64,000 nt of DNA from DATEDA01 sp963754305 (GTDB taxonomy: Bacteria; Pseudomonadota; Gammaproteobacteria; Burkholderiales; SG8-39): contig CAVWFR010000024.1 in the NCBI GenBank assembly GCA_963754305.1, positions 157,055 through 221,054 on the forward strand, read 5' to 3'. Position numbers and translations under genes: made by a program. Positions 8,933 to 17,806 of this stretch are shown here, in pieces. Numbering within the stretch: the first letter of the stretch is position 1; each line of letters begins with the position of its first letter. The notes under the pieces were generated by a model. The model was not told where the DNA came from. It worked only from the letters and a program-made list of their open reading frames with translations, and did not search any database.

Positions 8933-9929
8933 CTACTTGTCGGCCCAGGGAACCTCCTTCCATAACAGTCGAAACTGAGCTTCGGCGTCCTTCAGAACCT
9001 CGGCATATTTGTCCGGCGGAAGATAGCGAAGCGGCGCATAGATCTGTGCAGCCTTCGCTTTGAATTCCGGATCGTTGGCGGCCTGCCCAACCGCCTTCAC
9101 CAAAGCCGCGCGAATATCTGCGGGGAGCCCCTTCGGAGCAGCCATGCCTCGCAGCGACGCGAGCTCGATATTGAATCCCTGTTCCTTGAAGGTGGGAAGA
9201 TCCGGCGCAAGGGAGGTCCGCGCCGAGCTCATCGAACCCAGATTGCGGATCGGCGTCCCGCCTTTCAGGGCCTGCAACGCTTCGCCGACGTTGATTGCGG
9301 CTACCGTGATCTGCTTGCCCGCGATCGCGGTCCGGACGTCTGCAGCACCCTTGAACGGAATATGGTTCATCTTTGCTCCGGTCGCCTTTTCGAACAGGAG
9401 CATTGCAAGATGGTCGTCCGATCCTGCGCCGGTCGTTCCCACGCTGACATCGCCCGGCTTGGACTTTGGCAAAAGCGGCAAGGTCCGCGAGGTTCTTGAT
9501 CGGGCTGTCCGTGTGCACGGCGAAATTCCCCGGATCGTCGACGAGGTTGCCCAGCAAGTCGTATCGTTGCCAGCTGAACTCCGCTTTACGCTCGATCGGG
9601 ATCGTGAGCACATTCGGGGTGTTGATCATTCCGATCGTGTAGCCATCCGGGGGCGAGCTCGCCAGTTGAGCGAAGCCGATCGCCCCGCCGGCGCCGGTCT
9701 TGTTCAGGACGATGAACTTTGCGTTGTTGCCCAGATATTTCTCGATGAAGGGTGCAATGGCTCGTGCCGTCAGGTCGGTACCGCCGCCCGGCGCGAACGC
9801 GATGATCAGCGTAATCGGCTTGTCCGGGTAAGCTGCGTGGACATGGTGAAGCAGACCCAAGCTCAAGCTAAAGCCCAAGACCCAGCCAAGTTTCCGTGCG
9901 ATTCCCTTCACAGCTTCGGTTTTCGACAT
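8933..9929 (-). pseudogene. Second Bug-family TctC-like binding protein, frameshifted
   Basis: ATG at 9929 (MSKTEAVKG) follows GGAGGA. A signal peptide (LGFSLSLGLLHHVHAA) precedes YPDKPITLIIAFAPGGGTD, the Bug signature, and GAGGAIGFAQLASSPPDGYT. Near 9465-9470 the frame changes from NLADLAAFAK to KPGDVSVGTTGAGSDDHLA, which runs on to the stop at 8933 (KEVPWADK). Joined, the protein has about 331 residues, the normal length, and all family motifs are kept (LAPDLPTFKEQGF). A single base change explains it, so it is a recent mutation or a sequence error. It lies downstream of the 2-hydroxyacid dehydrogenase gene (25-base gap), with which it likely forms an operon. Confidence 0.88.
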
Positions 9930-9954
9930 CCGTTCCTCCGATGTAATCCGCGCC

Positions 9955-11022
9955 TTACTCAAGTGTCTGCTCCTGATGCTGAACCGGATACCCCAGAATG
10001 CGCTCGAACCGCGCGGCATAAGCGGGCCACACCTCCGGGTTGATGAGGCGCGGGGGCCGGCCGCCTTTCATCGCCGCCACGATCTGTTCCGCCGCGATCG
10101 CGGCCACGTTCCGGCGCGCCTCGTGACTCACTCCGGCCGTGTGAAACGTCGCGACGACATTGTCCATTCCCAGTAACGGATGATCGAGCGGCGGCGGTTC
10201 CTCGTCCCAGACGTCGAGGCCGGCACCGCTGAGGTGCCCCGATCGCATCGCCTCGCTCAACGCAGCTTCGTCATGGATGCCGCCCCTCGCGGTCGATATG
10301 AATACGGCGCCAGGCTTCATTATCGAGAACGCGCGAGCATCCATCAATTTGAGCGTGCTCTTGTCACGCGGGCAATGCAGGGAGACGATGTCGGACAGCT
10401 TCAGGAGCTCGTCGAGGCTCGCCGGCCTCGCATTCCGTCGCTCGATTTCTTCGGGTGTCAGGTACGGATCGGTCGCCAGAACGGTCATGCCGAATGCGCG
10501 GGCGAGCGCGGCTACGCGACGTCCGATGTGTCCGATGCCGACGAGACCAACGACTTTGCCGCGAAGCTCGTGGCCCATGACATCCTCGCGCGAGAACCCC
10601 CGCTCCCGCCGCAGACGCCGATCTGATTCGCTGATCCGCCTGCATACGTCGAGCATCAATCCGAGCGTCAACTCCGCAACGGAGTCCGCATTCCCGCCCG
10701 CCTGATTCATCACGACGACCCCCGCTCGCGTGCAAGCGGCCACATCGGTGGTATCGAAGCCGGCGCCGCCTGAGGAGATGCACAAGAGCTTCGGGCATCT
10801 CTTCAACAAATCCGCGTTCACGAAAAGCCATTGAGGCAATTCGTCCTTGGCCGGCGATACATGAAAGACATGCGCGTCCGCGAGCAGGGCCCAACCCTTC
10901 TCCACGGGACCGGCGACGGCTCCAATTCTCAGCTCGAAATCGGCCTCGTTCTGCAGGCGCTGATCAAACACGGGATCGATCCAAAGATCGAACCGAACTA
11001 CTGTCTTGTGATCGACGGACAT
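9955..11022 (-). CDS. NAD-dependent D-2-hydroxyacid dehydrogenase family protein
   Basis: A 355-residue oxidoreductase if it starts at the ATG at 11022 (MSVDHKTVV), which has AGGGAA upstream; an in-frame ATG at 11046 would add 8 residues without a ribosome site. The Rossmann motif GLVGIGHIGRRVAALARAFG is clear, followed by the Arg of ISTARGG, the Glu of LDVWDEEPPP and the His of FHTAG, the catalytic trio of this family (phosphoglycerate, hydroxypyruvate or similar 2-keto acids). The usual PH before the last His is FH here. Its substrate is unknown. The gene precedes a Bug receptor on the same strand, an arrangement that fits catabolism of a hydroxy or keto acid. Confidence 0.93.
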   Translation of the reverse strand: MSVDHKTVVRFDLWIDPVFDQRLQNEADFELRIGAVAGPVEKGWALLADAHVFHVSPAKDELPQWLFVNADLLKRCPKLLCISSGGAGFDTTDVAACTRAGVVVMNQAGGNADSVAELTLGLMLDVCRRISESDRRLRRERGFSREDVMGHELRGKVVGLVGIGHIGRRVAALARAFGMTVLATDPYLTPEEIERRNARPASLDELLKLSDIVSLHCPRDKSTLKLMDARAFSIMKPGAVFISTARGGIHDEAALSEAMRSGHLSGAGLDVWDEEPPPLDHPLLGMDNVVATFHTAGVSHEARRNVAAIAAEQIVAAMKGGRPPRLINPEVWPAYAARFERILGYPVQHQEQTLE

Positions 11023-11358
11023 ATCGACGATTCCCTGTGCGAGCATGAGGGGGCAACGCTGCAGCGTTCACCGCTTGTGCAATCGGGCCTTCGGCCTAGG
11101 TCGCGCGGTGAGCACAGCGCAACCCGCCGAAGACCCGGCGTCCAGCTCGGACGGCAGACGTACGCCGGGAGAGCACAGTCTGACCGCCCGCCAGGACCAG
11201 AAAAAGCGCTGCCAGTCCGCGGCGCCGTGCGCGGCAGCTCCGCCTCCGGCGCGAAGTACCCAGCCGAGCATCTGCGGTCGCTCGGCGCCGCAACCATGTA
11301 CCGGTGCAGCTCGAGCCTGCTCGGCCCCTTGGGCAGCCCTGAACGGCCCATCCGTGAG
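11023..11358. other. Intergenic region without a recognised gene
   Basis: Open frames run on both strands, but their translations are rich in Arg, Ala and Pro and show no family pattern. The stretch separates the 2-hydroxyacid dehydrogenase start from the remnant of a GntR regulator. The missing N-terminal DNA-binding part of that regulator is not found here. A promoter for the minus-strand dehydrogenase operon should lie near 11030-11120, but I see no clear boxes. Confidence 0.35.
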
Positions 11359-11720
11359 TTACACCTTGGATCGGTACTTGGCGCGATGCCGCATAAACCG
11401 GTGATACGACATTCGCAGATGAAGCTGCATCACTCGTCGCGCCAGCTCACCATCCCGCGCTTCGGCTGCGATAGTCAGATCCTGGTGGTGGTGCAGGCTC
11501 TGCTCGAGTTCGGCCGAGGAATACAGGTAGAACGACCGCATGATGATCGGCATGTCGATCATTGTGTCGAAACGCGCGTAGCCGCGGCGAACCCGAGTAG
11601 TCCAGCAGCGTGTGGTGGAAGGTCCGATTGGCCTCTTGGATCCGCGCAACAGCGTTCCTTCCACCTGCTCGATTCCAGCAGCCATCTGTTCGTTGCTGCG
11701 CTCCGCCAAAGCACCACAAC
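11359..11720 (-). pseudogene. GntR-family regulator, FCD-domain remnant
   Basis: Two overlapping minus-strand frames give an FCD ligand-binding domain. One reads RIQEANRTFHHTLLDYSGSP and LRAF; the other continues TMIDMPIIMRSFYLYSSAEL, then HHHQDLTIA and GELARRVMQLHLRMSYHRF. The HxxL/HHxxL-type metal or ligand residues of FCD domains are still recognisable. The frame switches near 11570-11650 and again near 11690, and the winged-helix N terminus is absent, so this is a dead gene. GntR/FCD regulators commonly sit beside Bug receptors and hydroxyacid dehydrogenases, so it probably once controlled the operon on its left. Confidence 0.7.
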
Positions 11721-11847
11721 CCGTCGGAGACGACGGTGGCAGACCGGCGCGCCCCCCGGTGATTTGCAAAAACCTCTCTAAGCCCGCTACAGGAACGAAG
11801 ATGATGGATAAATCCGGCCGCGTGTCACGCTGTGAGTAAGGTGCTCT

Positions 11848-12288
11848 TTATGCAGCGCCCTTTAACACGATATCGGAATTCGCCGACGTCTTACGACGCA
11901 AGTAACAAGCACCGAAACCCAATCCAGTCAGCAAGAAGATCCAGGCATCCATCTCAGGCACGACGGCTGTGGAGGTGATATCGAAGTCGGTGATCGTACG
12001 CATGGTACTGGTAACCGGTACGAAATTGATGACGCTGTAGACTGAATTGCCAGTCGCCGAGGAAAGCGCGTCGAATGATAGGGGTTGGGCCAAATTTTCA
12101 AATAGGCCACTCCCACTGCTCGTGTAGTCTAGAGAGAACTCACCTTCAATAAAACATCCGCCATGGCAACCTGGCCTGATGCTGCCATGAATTGACAGCG
12201 CACTAGAACCGTCTGATTGCAAATACTGATCAATGCTAAAGTTTTGGAAGTCTCCGCTGAGCACAGATCCCGACCTGACGAGAACCAC
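11848..12288 (-). CDS. PEP-CTERM-like surface protein, N-terminally truncated
   Basis: The C terminus reads VVPEMDAWIFLLTGLGFGAC followed by YLRRK: a Pro-Glu motif, a hydrophobic segment and a basic tail, the three parts of a PEP-CTERM sorting signal recognised by exosortase in Gram-negative bacteria, here in the VPEMDAW variant. The preceding 110 residues are Ser/Thr-rich and contain a possible Cys pair (RPGCHGGCF). The reading frame has only a GTG at 12288 for a start and a TAG in frame 8 codons earlier, and no signal peptide, which such proteins must have. So the front of the gene is missing, replaced by the end of the LysR gene region. No exosortase is in the window. Confidence 0.6.
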   Translation of the reverse strand: MVLVRSGSVLSGDFQNFSIDQYLQSDGSSALSIHGSIRPGCHGGCFIEGEFSLDYTSSGSGLFENLAQPLSFDALSSATGNSVYSVINFVPVTSTMRTITDFDITSTAVVPEMDAWIFLLTGLGFGACYLRRKTSANSDIVLKGAA

Positions 12289-12347
12289 GACTCGTACACC
12301 ACGCTAGGGGACGCGAGCAGCTCTCGACACGCGTAGCGGCATCTCAC

Positions 12348-13244
12348 TCAAGTCGCGCGACGGCTGAAGTACTCAATGAGCGCTTTCAATTTCGTCGGCT
12401 GATCGCGCCTGCTGGGGTAGTACAAGTAAAACCCTGGAAACGTCGGCGAGAACGACGCCAACACCCGCTTCAACCGCTTGGCCCGGATATGGGGCAGCGC
12501 CAGTGCCTCGAAGGTGTAGGCCAGTCCGACGCCCTCGAGTGCGGCGTCCAGGCTGAATAGCGTGTCGCTGATGGTCAGGTTGCCTTTGACCTCATACTCC
12601 ACGAGCCTGCCATCCACCTGGAACTCCCATTTGAAGATTGTGCCTGTGCCGCCAAAGCGTAAGCGCACGCAGTTGTGACGCACCAGTTCATCCGGATGGC
12701 GCGGAGCAGGAACCCGCCGTAGGTACTCCGGGGAGGCGACCACCGCGACAGTAATCGGTCCTCCGAGGGGGACGGCCACCATGTCGCGCTGGACGCTCTC
12801 GCCCAAGCGAACACCGGCATCGAAACCTTTCTCGACGATGTCGACGAAGCCCTCGTCATTGGTCAGTTCGAGCTGAACATGGGGATGCTCCTGGAGGAAA
12901 CCGGCCAGCACGGGTTGCAAAACCATCGCGATGGAAATCCTTGCTGCATTGAGGCGCAGTGTGCCGGCGGGGCGTCCCTGGAGGACGTTCAGCTCCTCCC
13001 CCGCCTCGATCACCTGGCCAATCGCGGGACCGACCCGCGCGACGTAGGCCTCGCCGGCTTCTGTCAGGCTCACGCTTCGCGTCGTCCGATTCAACAGCCG
13101 CACGCCGAGGCGGGCTTCCAGCTGCCGGATAGCCTGGCTTAGGGCAGAGGGCGAGACTTCCAGTTCTGCGGCAGCCGCAGTGAACCCGCGGTGTTCGGCC
13201 ACTTTCCAGAACGCCATCAATCCGTCCAGCTGCTTCAGCTTCAT
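12348..13244 (-). CDS. LysR-family transcriptional regulator
   Basis: A 298-residue regulator of normal length. The N-terminal winged helix is intact: LMAFWKVAEHRGFTAAAAEL, SPSALSQAIRQLEARLG, LLNRTTRSVSLTEAG. The effector domain follows (LRLNAARISIAMVLQPVLAG, AVVASPEYLRR, a late YTFEALALPHIRAKRLKRVL segment), most like the group that regulates oxidoreductase genes. It is divergent from the SDR gene at 13339, with 94 bases between them, so by the usual LysR rule it controls that gene and possibly the molybdenum oxidoreductase operon after it. A dyad just upstream of its start is a likely operator. Confidence 0.95.
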   Translation of the reverse strand: MKLKQLDGLMAFWKVAEHRGFTAAAAELEVSPSALSQAIRQLEARLGVRLLNRTTRSVSLTEAGEAYVARVGPAIGQVIEAGEELNVLQGRPAGTLRLNAARISIAMVLQPVLAGFLQEHPHVQLELTNDEGFVDIVEKGFDAGVRLGESVQRDMVAVPLGGPITVAVVASPEYLRRVPAPRHPDELVRHNCVRLRFGGTGTIFKWEFQVDGRLVEYEVKGNLTISDTLFSLDAALEGVGLAYTFEALALPHIRAKRLKRVLASFSPTFPGFYLYYPSRRDQPTKLKALIEYFSRRAT

Positions 13245-13245
13245 A

Positions 13246-13268
13246 CCTTGAAGCTTACCTTCACAAGG
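13246..13268. promoter_or_regulatory. Dyad in the LysR-SDR divergent intergenic region, candidate LysR operator
   Basis: The arms are CCTTGAAG and CTTCACAAGG around TTAC-type spacing; the left arm matches the reverse complement of the right (CCTTGTGAAG) apart from a two-base gap. It lies only 2 bases before the LysR start codon, where an autoregulatory site is often found. The rest of the gap holds a possible -10 box TATAGT at 13309-13314 for the SDR gene, with a poor -35. The assignment to LysR is by position only. Confidence 0.4.
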
Positions 13269-13338
13269 CGTGCAGCGTTAGGCGGTTTTTCTATCTAAAG
13301 CCCGCGCCTATAGTCGCACATCGACAAAGGAGTACATC

Positions 13339-14178
13339 GTGAGCAAAGTCTGGTTCATCACGGGTGCCGGTAGCGGCATCGGCGCCGGCACAGCCAGGGC
13401 GGCGCTGAAGGTCGGCAATCGCGTCGTCGCCACCGGCAGGAACGTGGAAAAGGTGCGCAATGCGCTGAAGGACGTCGCGGGCGGGAACCTGGAGGTTCTC
13501 CAACTGGACGTTTCGGATGAGGCGCAGGCCAAGACCGCGCTCGACCAGGCGGTGAAGAAGTTTGGCCGGGTCGATGTCGTCGTGAACAATGCCGGCTACA
13601 GCCTGCTCGGCAACTTCGAGGAGCTGAGTAACCAGGACTTCGAGCGCCAGTTCGCCACCAACTTCTGGGGCGTGCTGAACGTGATGCGGGCCGCGCTGCC
13701 TGTCATGCGCAAGCAGCGCTCCGGCCACCTCATCAACATCAGCTCCGTTGCCGGCGTTGTCGGCCTGAAGCACTGCGGCGCGTACGGCGCGAGCAAGTTC
13801 GCCGTCGAGGGCCTTTCACTTGCCGTGGCCGAGGAAGTCGAGAAGTTCGGGATCAAGGTCACGGTTGTGGAGCCGGGGTTCTTCCGCACGGACCTGCTGG
13901 CCGCCGCTAACGTCAAGTGGCCGAGCAACCGCATCGACGATTACGCGGCGGCCGAGGAAAGCGCGCATGAGATGTGGTCTCCCTACGCTGGCCGGCAGCC
14001 GGGCGATCCCGAGAAGCTCGGCCAGGTTCTGGTGAAGCTTGCGGGCATGGAGACTCCACCGCGGGTGTTCGTGGCAGGCAGTGACGCGATTGCGGCGGTT
14101 GCGCCGACCGTGGAGGCTCGACTCAAGGCGGTCAACGCCTTCGAGGAGCTTTCGAAGTCGACTGACGGCAGCTTCTGA
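13339..14178 (+). CDS. SDR-family NAD(P)-dependent oxidoreductase
   Basis: A 279-residue short-chain dehydrogenase. The start is GTG at 13339, chosen because AAAGGAG lies 7 bases upstream and the protein begins SKVWFITGAGSGIGAGTARA with the TGxxxGxG cofactor loop. The NNAG motif (VVVNNAGYSLLG), the catalytic Ser (INISSVAG) and the YxxxK pair (YGASKFAVEG) are all present. The fold continues with VVEPGFFRTDLL. It is divergent from the LysR gene and 189 bases before the 2Fe-2S subunit gene. The substrate is unknown; relatives reduce or oxidise small alcohols and ketones. A broken copy of its last codons is found again at 18.46 kb. Confidence 0.95.
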   Translation: MSKVWFITGAGSGIGAGTARAALKVGNRVVATGRNVEKVRNALKDVAGGNLEVLQLDVSDEAQAKTALDQAVKKFGRVDVVVNNAGYSLLGNFEELSNQDFERQFATNFWGVLNVMRAALPVMRKQRSGHLINISSVAGVVGLKHCGAYGASKFAVEGLSLAVAEEVEKFGIKVTVVEPGFFRTDLLAAANVKWPSNRIDDYAAAEESAHEMWSPYAGRQPGDPEKLGQVLVKLAGMETPPRVFVAGSDAIAAVAPTVEARLKAVNAFEELSKSTDGSF

Positions 14179-14367
14179 TCAGCCCCCGTTTTGAGCACCC
14201 AGAGCACCAAGACGCGTGCGCAGGTACTAGCCGCATTTCATGCCTGAATTCCTTTCATGAGCTTATGCGGATTGTCCCATCTCTCCAGCGGGCGTCCCAA
14301 TTGCTACCAATGGGAGTGAACATCGCGACCGGTGTTCGATCATGCAACGCATCCACGAAGGACCAGA

Positions 14368-14847
14368 ATGATTTCACTGAACGTTAATGGCGAGTTTGTC
14401 CAGGCGGACGCGGACAGCGACACGCCGCTGCTCTGGGTGCTGCGCGACCACCTGGACATGACCGGAACGAAGTTCGGCTGCGGCATGGCGTTGTGCGGCG
14501 CGTGCACCGTGCACGTCGACGGCAAGCCGGCGCGAAGCTGCGTCACGCCGGTTTCCACCGTCGTCGGCAAGAAAATCGCGACCGTCGAGCAGATCGGCGA
14601 AACCCGCGCAGGCAGGGCGGTCCAGGCGGCGTGGGCCGCAGAGAACGTTCCGCAGTGCGGCTACTGCCAATCCGGCCAGGTGATGGCAGCCACGGCGCTG
14701 CTCGCGGCCATCCCGGCGCCGAGCGACGCGGACATCGACGCCGCCATGAGCGGCAACATCTGCCGCTGCGCCACCTACCCTCGCATCCGCGCCGCTATCA
14801 AGCGGGCCGCGAACGAAGCAGGAATGAAAGCGAAGGAGCAGGCATGA
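14368..14847 (+). CDS. 2Fe-2S subunit of a molybdenum hydroxylase (isoquinoline 1-oxidoreductase alpha-like)
   Basis: A 159-residue protein starting at ATG 14368 (MISLNVNGEFVQADADSD). It carries both iron-sulfur sites of xanthine-oxidase-type small subunits: the plant-type ferredoxin loop GCGMALCGACTVHVDGK with a later C (PARSC), and the second cluster CGYCQSGQ with CRCATY. It passes electrons from the molybdenum subunit to a carrier, here probably the cytochrome encoded two genes on. Its stop overlaps the start of the large-subunit gene (ATGA), so translation is coupled. It is IorA-like in length and lacks an export signal, and probably travels folded with the Tat-exported partner. Confidence 0.95.
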   Translation: MISLNVNGEFVQADADSDTPLLWVLRDHLDMTGTKFGCGMALCGACTVHVDGKPARSCVTPVSTVVGKKIATVEQIGETRAGRAVQAAWAAENVPQCGYCQSGQVMAATALLAAIPAPSDADIDAAMSGNICRCATYPRIRAAIKRAANEAGMKAKEQA

Positions 14848-17021
14848 ACGCCATCCTCAACCTGAGCCGCCGCGAATTCCTCAAGGCCGCGGGCGGCCTG
14901 GCCCTCGGATTTCATCTTCCGCAATCGTTGGCACAGTCGGGACCGGGAAGAAGAGTCAGCGCCGATCCTGCCGACGCGTTCACGCCGAATGCCTTCATTC
15001 GGATCAGCCAGGACAACACGGTCACCGTGTTGGTAAAACACGTCGAAATGGGCCAGGGCACCTACACCGGTCTGCCGACGCTGGTTGCCGAGGAACTGGA
15101 TGCTGACTGGTCGCAGATCCGCGCCGAGGGCGCGCCTGCCGACGCGAAGCGGTACAACAATCTCTTCTGGGGCCAGGCGCAGGGCACAGGCGGCAGCGGC
15201 TCGCTCGCCAACTCCTACGAGCAGCTCCGCAAGGCCGGTGCTTCGGCGCGCGCCATGCTGGTCGCAGCGGCCGCCGAAAGGTGGCAGGTGCCGGCGTCGG
15301 AAATCAAGGTTTCCAAGGGAATTGTCTTTTCGAAAAGCAAAAGGGCGTCGTTCGGCGAGCTCGCCGCGGATGCGGCGAAGCAACCCGTCCCGGCCGACTT
15401 GAAGCTGAAGGACCCGAAGGACTTTATCCTCATTGGCAAGCCTGCAGCACGCACCGACGCACGCGCGAAGTCGAACGGCAGCGCGATTTTCACGCAAGAC
15501 ATGAAGCTGCCTGGCATGCTGACGGCGGTCGTCCTGCATCCGCCGCGCTTCGGCGCGAAGCTGAAGAGCTTCGATGCCGCAAGAGCGAAGCAGATCAAGG
15601 GAGTCGGGCAAGTCGTGGCTTTTACTACTCCGGCGACCAACGGCGTCGCGGTCCTGGCGAAGGACTACTGGTCGGCGAAGAAAGGCCGGGATGCGCTGAC
15701 CGCGGAATGGGACGAGTCCGCTGCGTTTCGCCTTGGAACCTCCGACATCATGAATGAGTACAAGAACCTTGCCACTAGGCCGGGCTTGAGCGCGCGGAAG
15801 GACGGCGACGTCGACACGGCGCTGAATGGCGCGGCAAAGACCCTCGAAGCCGCCTACGAATTCCCCTACCTCGCGCACGCCGCCATGGAGCCGATGAATT
15901 GCGTCGTCAAGCTCGACGGCGGCAATTGCGAGATCTGGAACGGCGAGCAGTTCCAGACCGCCGACCAAGCGGCAGTGGCAAAGTTTCTGGGTCTGGAGGC
16001 TGGGCAGGTCAGCATCCATCAGCTCTACGCCGGCGGCAGCTTCGGCCGGCGCGCCAACCCCAAGTCCGACTTCGTGCTCGAGGCCGTCGCGATCGCCAAG
16101 GCGACCAACGGCACAGCGCCGGTAAAGCTGGTCTGGGGACGAGAGGACGACATGCGTGCCGGTTTCTATCGGCCGATGTACTACCACAAGCTAACGGCGG
16201 GCCTGGACGCGCAGGGCAACCTGGTCGCCTGGAAGCACGTCATCGTCGGCCAGTCGACTATAAGCGGCTCCCCCTTCGAGATGGGCGTGAAGAACGGCAT
16301 CGACCCCACGTCGGTAGAAGGCGCCGCCAACCTGCCCTATGCCATCCCGAACCTCGCGGTCGAGCTGCACTCGCCCACGATTGGCGTGCCCGTGCAATGG
16401 TGGCGCTCGGTCGGCTCGACCCATACCGCCTTCGCCACCGAGTGCTTCCTCGACGAGATCGCGCGCGAGGCGAAGAAGGATCCGTTCGAGCTGCGCCACT
16501 CGCTGCTCGGCAAGCACCCGCGCCATAGGGCCGCGCTCGAACTCGCCGCGCAGAAGGCCGGCTGGGGCAATCCGAAGAAGGGCATCACCCGCGGCATCGC
16601 CGTGCACGAATCCTTCAACACCATCGTCGCCCAGGTGGTCGAACTTTCCAGAAAGCAATCCTCCCTGAAGATCGAGAGAGTGATCTGCGCGGTGGATTGC
16701 GGCGTGGCGGTCAACCCAAACATCATCGCCATGCAGATGGAGTCCGGCATCGGCTTCGGCCTCTCCGCCGCCCTCAGCGGCGCCATCACGCTGAAGGAAG
16801 GCATCGTCGAGCAGTCCAACTTCCACGACTACCCCGTGCTGCGCATGAACCAGATGCCGAAGATCGAAGTCTTCATCGTGCCTTCGAAGGAAAAGCCCAC
16901 CGGCGTCGGCGAGCCCGGCACCCCGGTGATCGCGCCCGCCCTTGCGAACGCGATCCTGGCATTGCAAGGCAAGCCCATCCGCGCGCTTCCGATGTCAGCG
17001 CAGGGAGTCACGTTCGCATGA
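14844..17021 (+). CDS. Molybdopterin-binding large subunit of aldehyde/isoquinoline-type oxidoreductase, Tat-exported
   Basis: A 725-residue subunit. The true start is ATG 14844 (MNAILNLSRREFLKAAGG), giving a perfect Tat signal (SRREFLKAAG) and a cleavage region near SLAQSG; the longer frame upstream merely overlaps the small subunit. Family motifs are GQGTGGSGS near residue 115, GGSFGRRANPKSDF, and the C-terminal GVGEPGTPVIAPALANAI holding the active-site Glu. It is of the IorB type, which has a duplicated front region and sits in the periplasm with a molybdopterin cytosine dinucleotide-type cofactor. It probably oxidises an aldehyde or N-heterocycle. Its stop overlaps the cytochrome gene start (ATGA). 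Confidence 0.95.
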   Translation: MNAILNLSRREFLKAAGGLALGFHLPQSLAQSGPGRRVSADPADAFTPNAFIRISQDNTVTVLVKHVEMGQGTYTGLPTLVAEELDADWSQIRAEGAPADAKRYNNLFWGQAQGTGGSGSLANSYEQLRKAGASARAMLVAAAAERWQVPASEIKVSKGIVFSKSKRASFGELAADAAKQPVPADLKLKDPKDFILIGKPAARTDARAKSNGSAIFTQDMKLPGMLTAVVLHPPRFGAKLKSFDAARAKQIKGVGQVVAFTTPATNGVAVLAKDYWSAKKGRDALTAEWDESAAFRLGTSDIMNEYKNLATRPGLSARKDGDVDTALNGAAKTLEAAYEFPYLAHAAMEPMNCVVKLDGGNCEIWNGEQFQTADQAAVAKFLGLEAGQVSIHQLYAGGSFGRRANPKSDFVLEAVAIAKATNGTAPVKLVWGREDDMRAGFYRPMYYHKLTAGLDAQGNLVAWKHVIVGQSTISGSPFEMGVKNGIDPTSVEGAANLPYAIPNLAVELHSPTIGVPVQWWRSVGSTHTAFATECFLDEIAREAKKDPFELRHSLLGKHPRHRAALELAAQKAGWGNPKKGITRGIAVHESFNTIVAQVVELSRKQSSLKIERVICAVDCGVAVNPNIIAMQMESGIGFGLSAALSGAITLKEGIVEQSNFHDYPVLRMNQMPKIEVFIVPSKEKPTGVGEPGTPVIAPALANAILALQGKPIRALPMSAQGVTFA

Positions 17022-17596
17022 AGCTGCGCGCACGCACCATCGCACTCGCGGCATGCGCATCGATCGCCGCCTTCAGCGCCGCAGGCCAGGCGCAGGATCG
17101 CGCGCAGGCGGTGCGCGCATTCGAAACCGTCCGGGAAGTGCTGCAGCACCCGCGCTGCCAGAACTGCCACATCCCCGGCAACGCGCCGCTCCAATACGAC
17201 CAGGGCCTGCCGCATGCGATGAAAGTCCAGCGCGGCCGCGACGGCCGCGGCACCGTGGGAATGAACTGCAGCAGCTGCCACCAGGCTCAGAACCTTCCCG
17301 CCGAGTACGGCCTGGGTGCGCCCCCCGGCGCGCCGAACTGGCACCTGCCGCCCGAGAACATGAAGATGGTGTTCATCAACCTGCCCTCGGCCGAGCTGTG
17401 CCGGGTCCTCAAGGACCCCACGCGCAACGGCGGCAAGACCCCCGAGCAGCTCGTTAAGCACGTCGCCGAAGACAAGCTCGTGCTCTGGGGCTGGGACCCC
17501 GGCGGCCAGCGCGCGCCGGTGTCCGTCCCTCACGCGCAATTCGTTGGCGCGTTCAAGGACTGGGTTTCGGGCGGCATGCCCTGCCCTGCGCGCTAG
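17018..17596 (+). CDS. Dihaem c-type cytochrome, partner of the molybdenum oxidoreductase
   Basis: ATG at 17018 overlaps the stop of the large-subunit gene. The 192-residue protein has a signal peptide (TIALAACASIAAFSAAGQAQ) and two CxxCH haem sites: CQNCH about residue 48 and CSSCH about residue 88. The rest is not like classic class I cytochromes; it resembles the conserved protein found after IorB-type genes. By position it is the periplasmic electron acceptor that takes electrons from the 2Fe-2S subunit to the respiratory chain. Met ligands could come from the NMKMVF segment. Confidence 0.9.
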   Translation: MKLRARTIALAACASIAAFSAAGQAQDRAQAVRAFETVREVLQHPRCQNCHIPGNAPLQYDQGLPHAMKVQRGRDGRGTVGMNCSSCHQAQNLPAEYGLGAPPGAPNWHLPPENMKMVFINLPSAELCRVLKDPTRNGGKTPEQLVKHVAEDKLVLWGWDPGGQRAPVSVPHAQFVGAFKDWVSGGMPCPAR

Positions 17597-17806
17597 CCGG
17601 GGATGATAGGTGTGCCGCTCGACTGCTGGTCCTTATTGGTTTGACCTCCGCCCGCCGAAGGGCCGCTTCTATGAGGACTGCTTTGTCAAGGTCCTTCATG
17701 AGGACGAGCCTCATCGGCTCCATGACAGTCACCCGCGCTGGGCGAATGCGCTCTACGTCCCTTGTTTTCGACTGAGAGGCCCGGCCTTGGGGCGCAGGCG
17801 GACACG
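17597..17806 (+). other. Short intergenic region before the flavodoxin gene
   Basis: No family pattern is seen in any frame of these 210 bases. The upstream operon ends at 17596. A promoter for the flavodoxin-like gene may be here, but I cannot identify one. Confidence 0.3.
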
